Shown: positions 31,451 through 37,754 of the stretch, in pieces
Layout of the letters: each line of letters opens with the position of its first letter
Position numbering within the stretch: the stretch's first letter is position 1
Assembly: GCA_003220265.1 (NCBI GenBank)
Contig: QHRW01000052.1
Coordinates: forward strand, 1 to 37,754
Origin: Candidatus Rokuibacteriota bacterium
GTDB taxonomy: Bacteria > Methylomirabilota > Methylomirabilia > Rokubacteriales > CSP1-6
Length of the DNA stretch: 37,754 nt
Direction: 5' to 3'
Position numbers and translations under genes: made by a program
Notes under the pieces: model-generated
The model's database searches: none
Seen by the model: the letters and a program-made list of their open reading frames with translations, nothing else
Told to the model about the DNA's origin: nothing

Positions 31451-33514
31451 ATGAGCCGGCGCCGCGCGCGCACGGCGGCGGCCCCGCCGGCGCCGTCCAT
31501 CACCGTGCCCGCGGCGGGCTGGACGTGGCCGGCGATCCTGGCGGCCGCCGCCAGCGGACTCGTGCCGCTGGCGGTCTATCTCGCCACGCTCAGCCCGACG
31601 GTCAATGGCGGGGACAGCGCCGAGTTCGTGACGGTCGCCTGGCTGCTCGGCGTCGCCCATCCCTCCGGCTATCCGCTCCACACGCTGCTGGCCAGGCTCG
31701 CGACGTTGGTTCCCCTCGGAAGCGTCGCGTCGCGCGTGAACCTGCTCTCCGCGCTCTGCGACGCGGGCGCCGCCGCGCTGCTCTTCCGTGCAGTGGTGCT
31801 CCTCAGCGGCGATCTGGCGGCGGGATTGCTCGCCGCCGGCGCCTTCGCCTTCGCGCCGCTGATCTGGCCGTACGCGATCACGGCGGAAGTCTTCGCGCTC
31901 AACAACCTGTTCGCGGCGGGGCTGCTCTACTGGTCGGTGCGAGCGCTGCGCGAGTCCGCAGGCGGCCAGCCGACGCCGCTGCGCACGCTGTGCCTGGCGG
32001 CCTTCTGGATGGGCCTCGGGCTGTCGAACCATCACACGCTCGTCTTCTACGCCGTCCCGTTCGGGCTGCTGCTGATCGCGCTGGCCGGACGGCGCGCGCA
32101 GCGTCTGCGGACGGCCGCCATGCTGGCCGGCTGCGCGGCCGCCGGCTTTCTGCCCTACCTGTATCTGCCGCTGGCGGGCGTGCGGGCCGCCGCCGTGACC
32201 TGGGGCGATCCGTCGACCTGGTCGGGTTTTCTCGCGCACTTTCTCCGGCGGGAGTACGGGACGTTCCGGCTCGCCGACGAGACGATCGGCAAGGCCGGGT
32301 CGCTGGGCGCGCGGCTGGCGCTCTTCGGGGAGGCCGTGCTGCGCGCGACCTTCTTCGCGCTCGTCCCGCTCGGCCTGGCGGCGCTGGCCGCGCTGCGGCG
32401 CGCCGGGCTCGTGCGACGCTTCGTCGGATTCTGGCTCGCCGCGCTGGCGTTCTACGTCGTCGCGTTCTGCGCGCTCGCCAACGTGCGGCTCGACGATCCG
32501 CTGCACGTCTTCATGCAGGAGCGGTTCTGGCAGCAGGGCTTCGTCGTGCTGGCGGCGCTGGCCGGCCTCGGGCTCGCGGAGATCGGACTGCTCGCGCGTC
32601 CGCGCGTATGGCGATGGGCCGCGTGGCCGGTCGCGCTCGCGCTGCCGATCGCGCTCGTCGTCGTCCACCTGCCGGAGGTCCGCCGCCACGGCAACACGCT
32701 CGTGCGCGACTACGGCGAGGCCGTCCTGCGCTCGGTGCCGGCCGACGGCGTCCTGCTGGTCTCCGGCGACGACCTCATCGGCAGCGTGCGCTACCTGCAG
32801 CACGTCGAGGGCGTTCGCCCCGACGTGAGCGTGCTGCCGACCGGCGTGGTGCCGCTGCCGTGGTTCCGCAAGGTGGCGGCGCGACGGATGCCCGACCTCG
32901 TCCTGCCATCCGAGCCGTTCACGTTTCGCCAGTTCGTCGATGCGAACCTGCCGCGGCGCCCCGTCGTCGTCTGCAACCGCATGCCGTGGCTGGCCACGCT
33001 CGAGGAGGCCTATGCGCTGTGGCCGCGCGGGCTCGTGGAGGAAGTGCTGCCGCGCGGCCGCGAGCCCGAGCTGGCCGCGTGGGCGGGACTGAACGAGAAG
33101 TCGTTCGCGCGCTTCGATCCGGCCCGGGCGGAGCCGTATCCAGCGTGGAGCTGGGAGCACGCCCTGGCCACGATCTACTGGAAGGAGTACGAGCGCTTCG
33201 GCACCAGCCTGGTGCGCCTGGCGGCCCGTCACCGCGACGACGCCGCGGCCCAGGAAACGACCATTCGCGTGCTCGAGCGGCTGGCCGCGCGGCGGAGCGT
33301 GCAGCCCGTCGTGCTGCGCAACCTCGGCGTCGCCTACCATCTGCTGGCGCGCACGCGACCGGAGGCGCGCGAGCCGATGGTCCGAACGTGGCGGCGCTAC
33401 CTGGCGACCAATCCCACCGGCGACGCCGATCTCGGCAACATCCGCCTGCTGGTCGAGGAGGCCGAACGCGCGCTCACGGCAGCCGGCGGAAGCGGATCCG
33501 CCACGGCTCGATGA
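31451..33514 (+). CDS. DUF2723 / TMEM260-type membrane glycosyltransferase
   Basis: 687 aa; ATG 31451, with a palindrome immediately upstream in place of a clear Shine-Dalgarno. The family motif SPTVNGGDSAEFV (Asp55, Glu58) in the first periplasmic loop and AHPSGYPLH follow transmembrane helix 1; about ten hydrophobic segments extend to residue 415, then a soluble C-terminal domain of about 270 residues (LLVSGDDLIGSVRYLQHVEG, NLGVAYHLLARTRPEAREP with a TPR-like helix pair). The human relative TMEM260 is a protein O-mannosyltransferase using dolichol-phosphate mannose. The convergent gene encodes a Dol-P-Man-synthase-like enzyme, which suits an O-mannosylation pair. The 3' ends overlap by 41 nt. 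Confidence 0.88.
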   Translation: MSRRRARTAAAPPAPSITVPAAGWTWPAILAAAASGLVPLAVYLATLSPTVNGGDSAEFVTVAWLLGVAHPSGYPLHTLLARLATLVPLGSVASRVNLLSALCDAGAAALLFRAVVLLSGDLAAGLLAAGAFAFAPLIWPYAITAEVFALNNLFAAGLLYWSVRALRESAGGQPTPLRTLCLAAFWMGLGLSNHHTLVFYAVPFGLLLIALAGRRAQRLRTAAMLAGCAAAGFLPYLYLPLAGVRAAAVTWGDPSTWSGFLAHFLRREYGTFRLADETIGKAGSLGARLALFGEAVLRATFFALVPLGLAALAALRRAGLVRRFVGFWLAALAFYVVAFCALANVRLDDPLHVFMQERFWQQGFVVLAALAGLGLAEIGLLARPRVWRWAAWPVALALPIALVVVHLPEVRRHGNTLVRDYGEAVLRSVPADGVLLVSGDDLIGSVRYLQHVEGVRPDVSVLPTGVVPLPWFRKVAARRMPDLVLPSEPFTFRQFVDANLPRRPVVVCNRMPWLATLEEAYALWPRGLVEEVLPRGREPELAAWAGLNEKSFARFDPARAEPYPAWSWEHALATIYWKEYERFGTSLVRLAARHRDDAAAQETTIRVLERLAARRSVQPVVLRNLGVAYHLLARTRPEAREPMVRTWRRYLATNPTGDADLGNIRLLVEEAERALTAAGGSGSATAR

Positions 33515-34184
33515 GCCCCTCGTAGACGATGTTGGCGGACAGCTTGGAAACGCCGCCGCGTCGCTCCACGAAGCGGATCGGACGCTCGGCGACGCGGGCG
33601 CCGCGGCGGTGGCAGAGCGTCTTGAGCGCGATGAGAAAGGCGTAGCCCTTCGAGCGCAGCCCCTCGAACGCCACCGTGCGCAGGAAGTCCGCGCGCAGGC
33701 ACATGAGGCCCGCCGTCAGGTCGCGAATGGGCGTTCCCGTGATCCGGCGCGCGTACCAGTTGCCGCCTAGCGAGAGCACGCGTCGCCGCAGGCCCCAGTT
33801 GTCGACGCCGCCGCCGGCGACGTAGCGCGAGCCGATCACGAGATCGTGCGTGTCGGCGGCGGCCAGCAGCACCGGCACGTAGCGCGGATCGTGCGAGAAG
33901 TCGGCGTCCAGCGTGACGATGCAGTCCTCGCGCCCTTCGTCGAGCACGCGCCGGAACGCCGTCTGGTAGGCGGAGGCGAGGCCCTGCTTGCCCGGGCGGG
34001 TGAGCATTTCCACCGCCGGGTCGCGCGCCATCACGTCGCGCACGCGGGCCCCGGTGCCGTCGGGCGAGCTGTCGTCGACGACGAGGATGCGGGCGGCGGG
34101 GCCCAGCCGCGCGCGCAGCTCGGCCAGCAGCGGGCCGATCGTGTCGCGCTCGTTGTACGTGGGGACGACGATGCGCGGGGTCAC
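33474..34184 (-). CDS. GT2 polyprenol-monophosphomannose synthase-like
   Basis: 236 aa from GTG 34184, which overlaps the EamA stop (GTGA). GT-A fold: IVVPTYNERDTIGPLL, ILVVDDSSPDGT (about 34-44), metal site TLDADFSHDP (Asp93-Ala-Asp95), VIGSRYVAGGGVDNWG, and DLTAGLMCLRADFLRTV. The length and motifs are those of the soluble bacterial DPM1/Ppm1 type without membrane anchor. It would transfer mannose (or a related sugar) from a GDP-sugar to polyprenyl phosphate on the cytoplasmic side, a lipid-linked donor for the adjacent DUF2723 transferase. Confidence 0.92.
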   Translation of the reverse strand: MTPRIVVPTYNERDTIGPLLAELRARLGPAARILVVDDSSPDGTGARVRDVMARDPAVEMLTRPGKQGLASAYQTAFRRVLDEGREDCIVTLDADFSHDPRYVPVLLAAADTHDLVIGSRYVAGGGVDNWGLRRRVLSLGGNWYARRITGTPIRDLTAGLMCLRADFLRTVAFEGLRSKGYAFLIALKTLCHRRGARVAERPIRFVERRGGVSKLSANIVYEGLIEPWRIRFRRLP

Positions 34185-35062
34185 GCCGCCTCGCGCGTGA
34201 CGAGCAGGCCGAGCCCCGCGAAGATGAGCGCGGCCCCGACGACGCCGGCCGCGCCGAGCCGCTCGCCGAAGAGCCACACGCCGAGCAGCGTGGCCGTGAG
34301 CGGCTCCAGCAGCGAGGCGATGCCGGCGGCCGAGGCGTCCACGTCGCGCAGGCCGGTCGTGTAGATCGCATAGGCGCCGGCCGTGGTGACGGCGCCGAGA
34401 TAGAGTAGCCACGGCCAGCCGAGCGTGATTTGCCGGACCACGTCGGGCCCGGCCAGCACCGGTGCCAGCACCAGCGCCGCCACCGAGAAGTTCACCCCGG
34501 CCAGTGCCAGCGGCGCGGTGCGCGCCAGCGCGGCTTTCGCCAGCACGACGTAAAGCCCGTACGCGACTCCGGCGCCGAGGGCGAGCAGCACGCCGGCCAC
34601 GAAGCGCGCGGAGAGATCGGCCGTGGTGCGCGGACCCACGATCAGCAAGGCGGCGCCGGCCACGCCGAGCGCAAGGGCGGCCACCACCCGGGCCGTGAGC
34701 CGATCGCGCAGGAGGACGGCCGCGAGGACGGCGATGGTGAGCGGCGCCGAGCAGATGGCGATGAGAGCGGCGATCGCGATCCCGGCCATCGTCACCGCGC
34801 TGAAGTAGCAGGCCTGGAACGCGGCCATGCAGACGCCGAGCGCCACGCAGCGCCAGCGGTCGCCGCGCGCGATGCGCACGGGGCCGCTCGCGCGCGCGAG
34901 CAGGAGCAGCAGGATGGCGGCGACCACCATGCGGACGGCGCCGATCATCAACGCGCCGGCCCCGGCCCGCTCCACGAGCACCGCGGTCACCGAGCCCGTC
35001 GTCCCCCACGAGACGGCGGCGAGAGCGATCAGGGCAAGGCCACGGCCGCGCGAGCCACGCAT
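34181..35062 (-). CDS. EamA/DMT-family membrane transporter
   Basis: 293 aa from ATG 35062; the frame is open upstream into the 31-bp repeats, but the protein family begins here (GLALIALAAVSWGTTGSVTA). Ten predicted transmembrane helices in two EamA halves (about 5-140 and 150-290), the second ending YLGAVTTAGAYAIYTTGLRD, SLLEPLTATLLGVWLFGERL, AALIFAGLGLL. DMT transporters export amino acids, metabolites or precursors; substrate unknown. The GTGA overlap with the GT2 gene suggests one transcript, so a link with lipid-linked sugar handling is possible. Confidence 0.9.
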   Translation of the reverse strand: MRGSRGRGLALIALAAVSWGTTGSVTAVLVERAGAGALMIGAVRMVVAAILLLLLARASGPVRIARGDRWRCVALGVCMAAFQACYFSAVTMAGIAIAALIAICSAPLTIAVLAAVLLRDRLTARVVAALALGVAGAALLIVGPRTTADLSARFVAGVLLALGAGVAYGLYVVLAKAALARTAPLALAGVNFSVAALVLAPVLAGPDVVRQITLGWPWLLYLGAVTTAGAYAIYTTGLRDVDASAAGIASLLEPLTATLLGVWLFGERLGAAGVVGAALIFAGLGLLVTREAA

Positions 35063-35080
35063 CGGCGTATCATACGGGAC

Positions 35081-35222
35081 GGTCGAACGTCTGGACGGGT
35101 CGAACGGCCGTGTCGAAGCCACGCCAACGGTCGAACGCGCGTGCCGGAAGCCACGCGGACGGTCGAACGGGCGTGTCGGAGCTACACCGACGGTCGAACG
35201 GGCGTGTCGGAGCCACGCCGCT
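35081..35222. repeat. Tandem ~31-bp repeats in the EamA-dehydrogenase gap (family E)
   Basis: GTCGAAC recurs at 35082, 35099, 35130, 35162 and 35193 (spacings 17, 31, 32 and 31). The unit is of type GGTCGAACGGGCGTGTCGGA plus GCCACGCCGAC. All lies between divergent genes and runs straight into the family D copy at 35230. Promoters for both genes must be within or next to it, but none is clear. Confidence 0.85.
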
Positions 35223-35229
35223 CCCAGGC

Positions 35230-35273
35230 CAGGCCACCCACGCCCCTAGCCGTGTAAGCGCCACCCGCTCCAA
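35230..35273 (-). repeat. Dispersed repeat family D, copy 2
   Basis: Reverse-orientation match (39 of 44) of 30346-30389. Its outer end overlaps the first bases of the AAAGGAG ribosome-binding site (35272-35278) of the dehydrogenase gene. Confidence 0.8.
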
Positions 35274-35283
35274 AGGAGATGCT

Positions 35284-36186
35284 ATGAAGATCGGGTTCAT
35301 CGGGACCGGGACCATGGGACAGCCGATGCTCGCCAATCTCGTGAAGAAGGGCTTCACCGTCGTAGCCCACGACGCAGTCGCTGCCGCGCTGGCCGGCGCC
35401 GTGAAGGTCGGCGCCACCGCCGCCGCTTCCGGCGCCGACGTCGCGCGCCAGAGCGAGCTCGTGATCACGATGCTCCCGTCCTCCTCGCACGTGGAGGCGG
35501 TCTACCTCGGTCGCGGCGGCGTGCTCGAGGGGATCGCGGGCGGCCGGCTGTGCGTGGACATGTCCACGATCGATCCGAGCGTGTCACGCCGCGTGGCGAC
35601 GGCGCTGGCCGCGAAGAAGGTGCGCTTCCTGGATGCGCCGGTCTCCGGCGGCGTGCCACGCGCCACGGACGGCACGCTGGCCATCATGGTGGGCGGCGAC
35701 GCGCGCGACCTCGAGGAGGCGCGGCCGGCGCTGGCCGCGATGGGCGCCAACGTCATCCACGTGGGCGCGGTGGGCAGCGGCGAGGTGGCCAAGCTCTGCA
35801 ACAACCTCATCGCCGGCGTCTCCGCGGTGGCGGTCAGCGAAGCGTTCCGGATCGCCGAGGGCTTCGGCGTGGACGCCAAGGTCCTCACCGACGTCATCTC
35901 GAAGTCGTCCGGCAACACGTGGGTGATGGAGCACATGCACCCGGTGCCCGGTCTCGTCGCGCGCTCGGCTTCCAGCCAGGACTACGCGCCCGGGTTCATG
36001 ACCGACCTGATGGCGAAGGATCTGGGGCTCGCCGTGAATGCCGCGCGCGAGCTGCGCGTTCCCGTCGTGGTGGCGCCGGCGGCTCAGCAGGTCTTACGGC
36101 TGGCGTCCTCGCACGGCCTGGGGCGGAAGGACTTCACCGCGATCTACACCTTCTTGAAGCCGTCGGACGACAACGCCCCCGTCTAG
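35284..36186 (+). CDS. Beta-hydroxyacid dehydrogenase (3-hydroxyisobutyrate / tartronate semialdehyde reductase type)
   Basis: 300 aa; ATG 35284, 5 nt after AAAGGAG. NAD(P) motif IGFIGTGTMGQPM (about 3-15), substrate-binding DAPVSGGVPRATDGTLAIMV, catalytic lysine in GEVAKLCNN and FMTDLMAKDLGLAVNAA at the C-terminal helical domain. Likely reactions are tartronate semialdehyde to glycerate, or 3-hydroxyisobutyrate oxidation; sequence alone does not choose. It stands alone and faces the small lipoprotein gene with only 3 nt between stops. Confidence 0.92.
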   Translation: MKIGFIGTGTMGQPMLANLVKKGFTVVAHDAVAAALAGAVKVGATAAASGADVARQSELVITMLPSSSHVEAVYLGRGGVLEGIAGGRLCVDMSTIDPSVSRRVATALAAKKVRFLDAPVSGGVPRATDGTLAIMVGGDARDLEEARPALAAMGANVIHVGAVGSGEVAKLCNNLIAGVSAVAVSEAFRIAEGFGVDAKVLTDVISKSSGNTWVMEHMHPVPGLVARSASSQDYAPGFMTDLMAKDLGLAVNAARELRVPVVVAPAAQQVLRLASSHGLGRKDFTAIYTFLKPSDDNAPV

Positions 36187-36189
36187 CGG

Positions 36190-36606
36190 TCAGCGCCAGC
36201 GCACGGCGGCGCTAGCAGCGGCGCTTTCGATGATGCCGCCGTTGTCGGTGTGGCAAGGGTCGTCGATCGGTTGCAGGGCCGCGATGGCGTGACACAGCTC
36301 GTGGACGTCGATCTCGAGCGAGAGCTCGGAAGGCATCGCGTCCGTGAAGCGGACGATCTTCACGAGCTGCACCGAGCCGCCGCCGGGGCCGGTGACGCGG
36401 CGCCACACGTGGCAGCCCAGGATCGGCCCCGCGGAGGGAATGTTCACGCACTCTTGTCGGACGACCGAGCGGTCTTCGGAGACGACGACCGTCACCAGCC
36501 GGTCGCCATTGCCGAGCGGTCCCATCTGTACGACTCTCGTCGAGGTGGCGCAGCCGGCCAGCAACAGCCCGAGCGCGACGAGGAGGGCCGGGACGAGGCG
36601 ATTCAT
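36190..36606 (-). CDS. Small lipoprotein with an HExxH motif
   Basis: 138 aa; ATG 36606. Lipobox LLAGC (Cys19). The mature domain has paired cysteines (RQECVNIPSAGPILGCHVW) and near the C terminus the motif VHELCHAIAALQP, an HExxH on a predicted helix preceded by a beta strand, then DDPCHTDNGG, which offers a third His. This is the pattern of a small zincin, though the domain is smaller than usual. I do not recognise the family; the motif may be coincidental. Confidence 0.7.
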   Translation of the reverse strand: MNRLVPALLVALGLLLAGCATSTRVVQMGPLGNGDRLVTVVVSEDRSVVRQECVNIPSAGPILGCHVWRRVTGPGGGSVQLVKIVRFTDAMPSELSLEIDVHELCHAIAALQPIDDPCHTDNGGIIESAAASAAVRWR

Positions 36607-36914
36607 GCCCCTCGGTTACGGCAACCCCCATGCCAGACCGTTTCCCCGGCCGAGACGGCCTGCGTGACGGGTCGCTTACCTCCTTGCGGCAAACGTGTGC
36701 AGCGCGATTGTGCGATGGGTTGCAGGCCGCGGTCGTGGGTCTCATCGTGACGAGGAAGTGAACGGGGCGCCGGTGACTCAGCGTTCAGAGTGCCAATCAG
36801 TCCCGTCCGGGCGGACTTTCTGGCGAACTCGACGCCGACGGCGACGTCAAATTTTGCTTGGTATACTACGCGGCGTTGTCGCGCGGGACGGCTGAGTCCC
36901 AGGAGGCCCCGGCC
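36607..36914. promoter_or_regulatory. Divergent intergenic region with an extended -10 promoter
   Basis: 308 bp between the small lipoprotein gene and the GYD gene. TGGTATACT (36859-36867) is an extended -10 element with a good TATACT hexamer; no matching -35 lies 17 bp upstream, as is usual for TGn promoters. It would give a leader of about 40 nt. GTCCG-GG-CGGAC (36805-36816) is a perfect palindrome upstream and could be an operator. The rest shows nothing recognisable. Confidence 0.55.
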
Positions 36915-37235
36915 GTGAGTCTCTACGTGATGCTGAGCACGCTCTCGGAATCCGGGCGCAAGGTGTTGCGCGGGCGCCCGGGGTGGATCCGGAAGGTCAA
37001 CGCCGACGTGCAGCGCATGGGGGCCCGCGTGGTCGCCCAGTATGCCGTGCTCGGCCCGTACGATTTCGTCACGATCATCGAAGCGCCGGACAACGCCACC
37101 ATCTCTCGCGTGTCGGTCGAGCTCGGCGCGCGCGGTGGCGTGCAGGGCATGACGATGGCCGCGATCCCGCTCGACGAGTTCATCGAGCGGCTGGAGGGCG
37201 GCAGTGGCCGCCAGGGGAAGAAGAAGCGCGCATGA
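36915..37235 (+). CDS. GYD-domain protein
   Basis: 106 aa from GTG 36915 with AGGAGG 8 nt upstream. A ferredoxin-like alpha/beta domain: SLYVMLSTLSESGRKVLRG, VVAQYAVLGPYDFVTIIEAP, GARGGVQGMTMAAIPLDEF. The GPYDF segment is the GYD signature. Function of the family is unknown. The stop overlaps the start of the ferredoxin gene (ATGA at 37232), so the two products are made together and may work in one redox complex. Confidence 0.88.
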   Translation: MSLYVMLSTLSESGRKVLRGRPGWIRKVNADVQRMGARVVAQYAVLGPYDFVTIIEAPDNATISRVSVELGARGGVQGMTMAAIPLDEFIERLEGGSGRQGKKKRA

Positions 37236-37754
37236 AAGTCCTCAAGCTGACGCCCGAGCGTTGCACCGGCTGCCTGCGCTGCGAGATCGCCTGCTCGTAC
37301 ATGCAGACGGCGACGTACCAGCCGGCCAAGTCGGTCATCCGCGTGTCGCCCTTCGAGGGCCACACCTCCTACGCTCCCTACACGTGCACGCAGTGCGCGG
37401 AGGGCTGGTGCATGACGGCTTGCCCGGTGGGCGCCATCACGATCAACGTCGCCGGCGCCAAGGACGTGATCGACGACAAGTGCGTCGGCTGCAAGCTCTG
37501 CACGATCGCCTGTCCGTACGGCACGATGTTCTACGACACGAGCACGCGCAAGGCGTTCAAGTGCAATCTCTGCGGCGGCGATCCCGCCTGCGCGCACGCG
37601 TGCCCCACGGCGGCCATCGAGTACGAAGAGGTCGCGACGAAGGATTGGCTCGGCGACTTCGCGGCCGAGCGCATGAGCCACGTACTTGCTATGACCAACG
37701 GAGGGGAAGGGGGGAACCCTTCGAGGGTGCCCCCTCATAAGGGAAGGGAAGGGG
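37232..37754 (+). CDS. Polyferredoxin with four 4Fe-4S motifs (partial, runs off right edge)
   Basis: ATG 37232; 174 codons visible, no stop before the edge. Four cysteine groups: CTGCLRCEIAC (Cys11 first), CTQCAEGWCMTACP, CVGCKLCTIACP and CNLCGGDPACAHACP. This is the HycB/CooF-like electron-transfer subunit that accompanies molybdenum or tungsten oxidoreductases, for example aldehyde ferredoxin oxidoreductases; such a catalytic gene could lie just beyond the edge. The natural C terminus appears near RMSHVLAM; after it the frame runs into a family B palindromic repeat translated as GGNPSRVPPHKG, the same peptide as in the histidine kinase. Confidence 0.92.
   Translation, partial: MKVLKLTPERCTGCLRCEIACSYMQTATYQPAKSVIRVSPFEGHTSYAPYTCTQCAEGWCMTACPVGAITINVAGAKDVIDDKCVGCKLCTIACPYGTMFYDTSTRKAFKCNLCGGDPACAHACPTAAIEYEEVATKDWLGDFAAERMSHVLAMTNGGEGGNPSRVPPHKGREG
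37701..37754 (+). repeat. Family B palindromic repeat in the ferredoxin gene
   Basis: GGGGGAACCCTTCGAGGGTG followed by CCCCCT, the same palindrome as at 15459-15543, and a similar trailing G-rich segment. It continues to the window edge, so further tandem copies may follow. Confidence 0.85.

Noticed and set aside
31448..33340. 630-codon minus-strand frame opposite the DUF2723 gene
   Set aside because: Shadow frame, extremely R/Q/H/E-rich; the plus strand has a clear membrane protein.

Overview
This is a GC-rich (about 68-70% by eye) bacterial chromosome segment. It has dense genes, many ATGA/GTGA stop-start overlaps, frequent GTG starts, and several families of GC-rich palindromic repeats. 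The gene set (split ImuA/ImuB/DnaE2 mutasome, Ku plus a stand-alone LigD-type polymerase, a UGSC-type selenoprotein, a tetra-cluster ferredoxin after a GYD protein, a Wza/Wzz/BY-kinase export operon) would fit an uncultured soil or subsurface lineage such as Candidatus Rokubacteria/Methylomirabilota. That assignment is inference; no rRNA or marker gene in the window settles it. There is no tRNA, rRNA, transposase, integrase or CRISPR array that I can support.

Layout. 1-503: no gene I can support, but four tandem copies of an ~85-bp double-palindrome repeat and a terminator. 504-2435 (minus): a secreted peptidoglycan-binding-domain protein and a Gfo/Idh/MocA oxidoreductase. 2624-8572 (plus): imuA-imuB-dnaE2, the SOS translesion cassette; dnaE2 is interrupted by a 141-codon mini-intein, and a ~200-bp element with long inverted ends sits between imuB and dnaE2. 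8634-11841 (plus): YqjE-like, DUF3618, Ku, LigD polymerase domain, YqjD/ElaB-like and a small secreted protein, so two-component end joining is embedded in an envelope-stress-type gene set. 11989-12932 (minus): M48 lipoprotein protease and a small CxxC protein. 13246-16203 (plus): DksA/TraR zinc-finger protein, BON lipoprotein, sigma-54 response regulator and a minimal histidine kinase whose N terminus is made of a translated palindromic repeat. 16406-18105 (minus): M50 membrane protease and a sugar-nucleotidyltransferase-like protein. 18294-20582 (plus): SDR and 3-phosphoglycerate dehydrogenase with a damaged ACT domain. 20631-25618 (plus): lipoprotein, then a four-gene exopolysaccharide export operon with a textbook promoter but no glycosyltransferases. 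25839-29542 (minus): sugar kinase, 6-phosphogluconolactonase and glucose-6-phosphate dehydrogenase in one tight operon. 29569-31405 (plus): a small protein and a UGSC-family selenoprotein whose UGA is followed by a perfect bacterial SECIS-type hairpin; it reads on through a dispersed repeat into a second domain that is itself frame-broken. 31451-35062: a DUF2723/TMEM260-type membrane glycosyltransferase facing a dolichol-phosphate-mannose-synthase-like GT2 and an EamA exporter. 35284-36606: a beta-hydroxyacid dehydrogenase and a small HExxH lipoprotein. 36915-37754: GYD protein and a ferredoxin with four 4Fe-4S motifs running off the right edge.

The points most worth a second look are the Sec-UGA/SECIS gene, the DnaE2 mini-intein at a site four residues from the cyanobacterial DnaE intein site, a palindromic repeat translated in the same frame at the ends of two unrelated proteins (reminiscent of Rickettsia palindromic elements), and a paired intergenic element with a conserved core and unlike but self-complementary arms.
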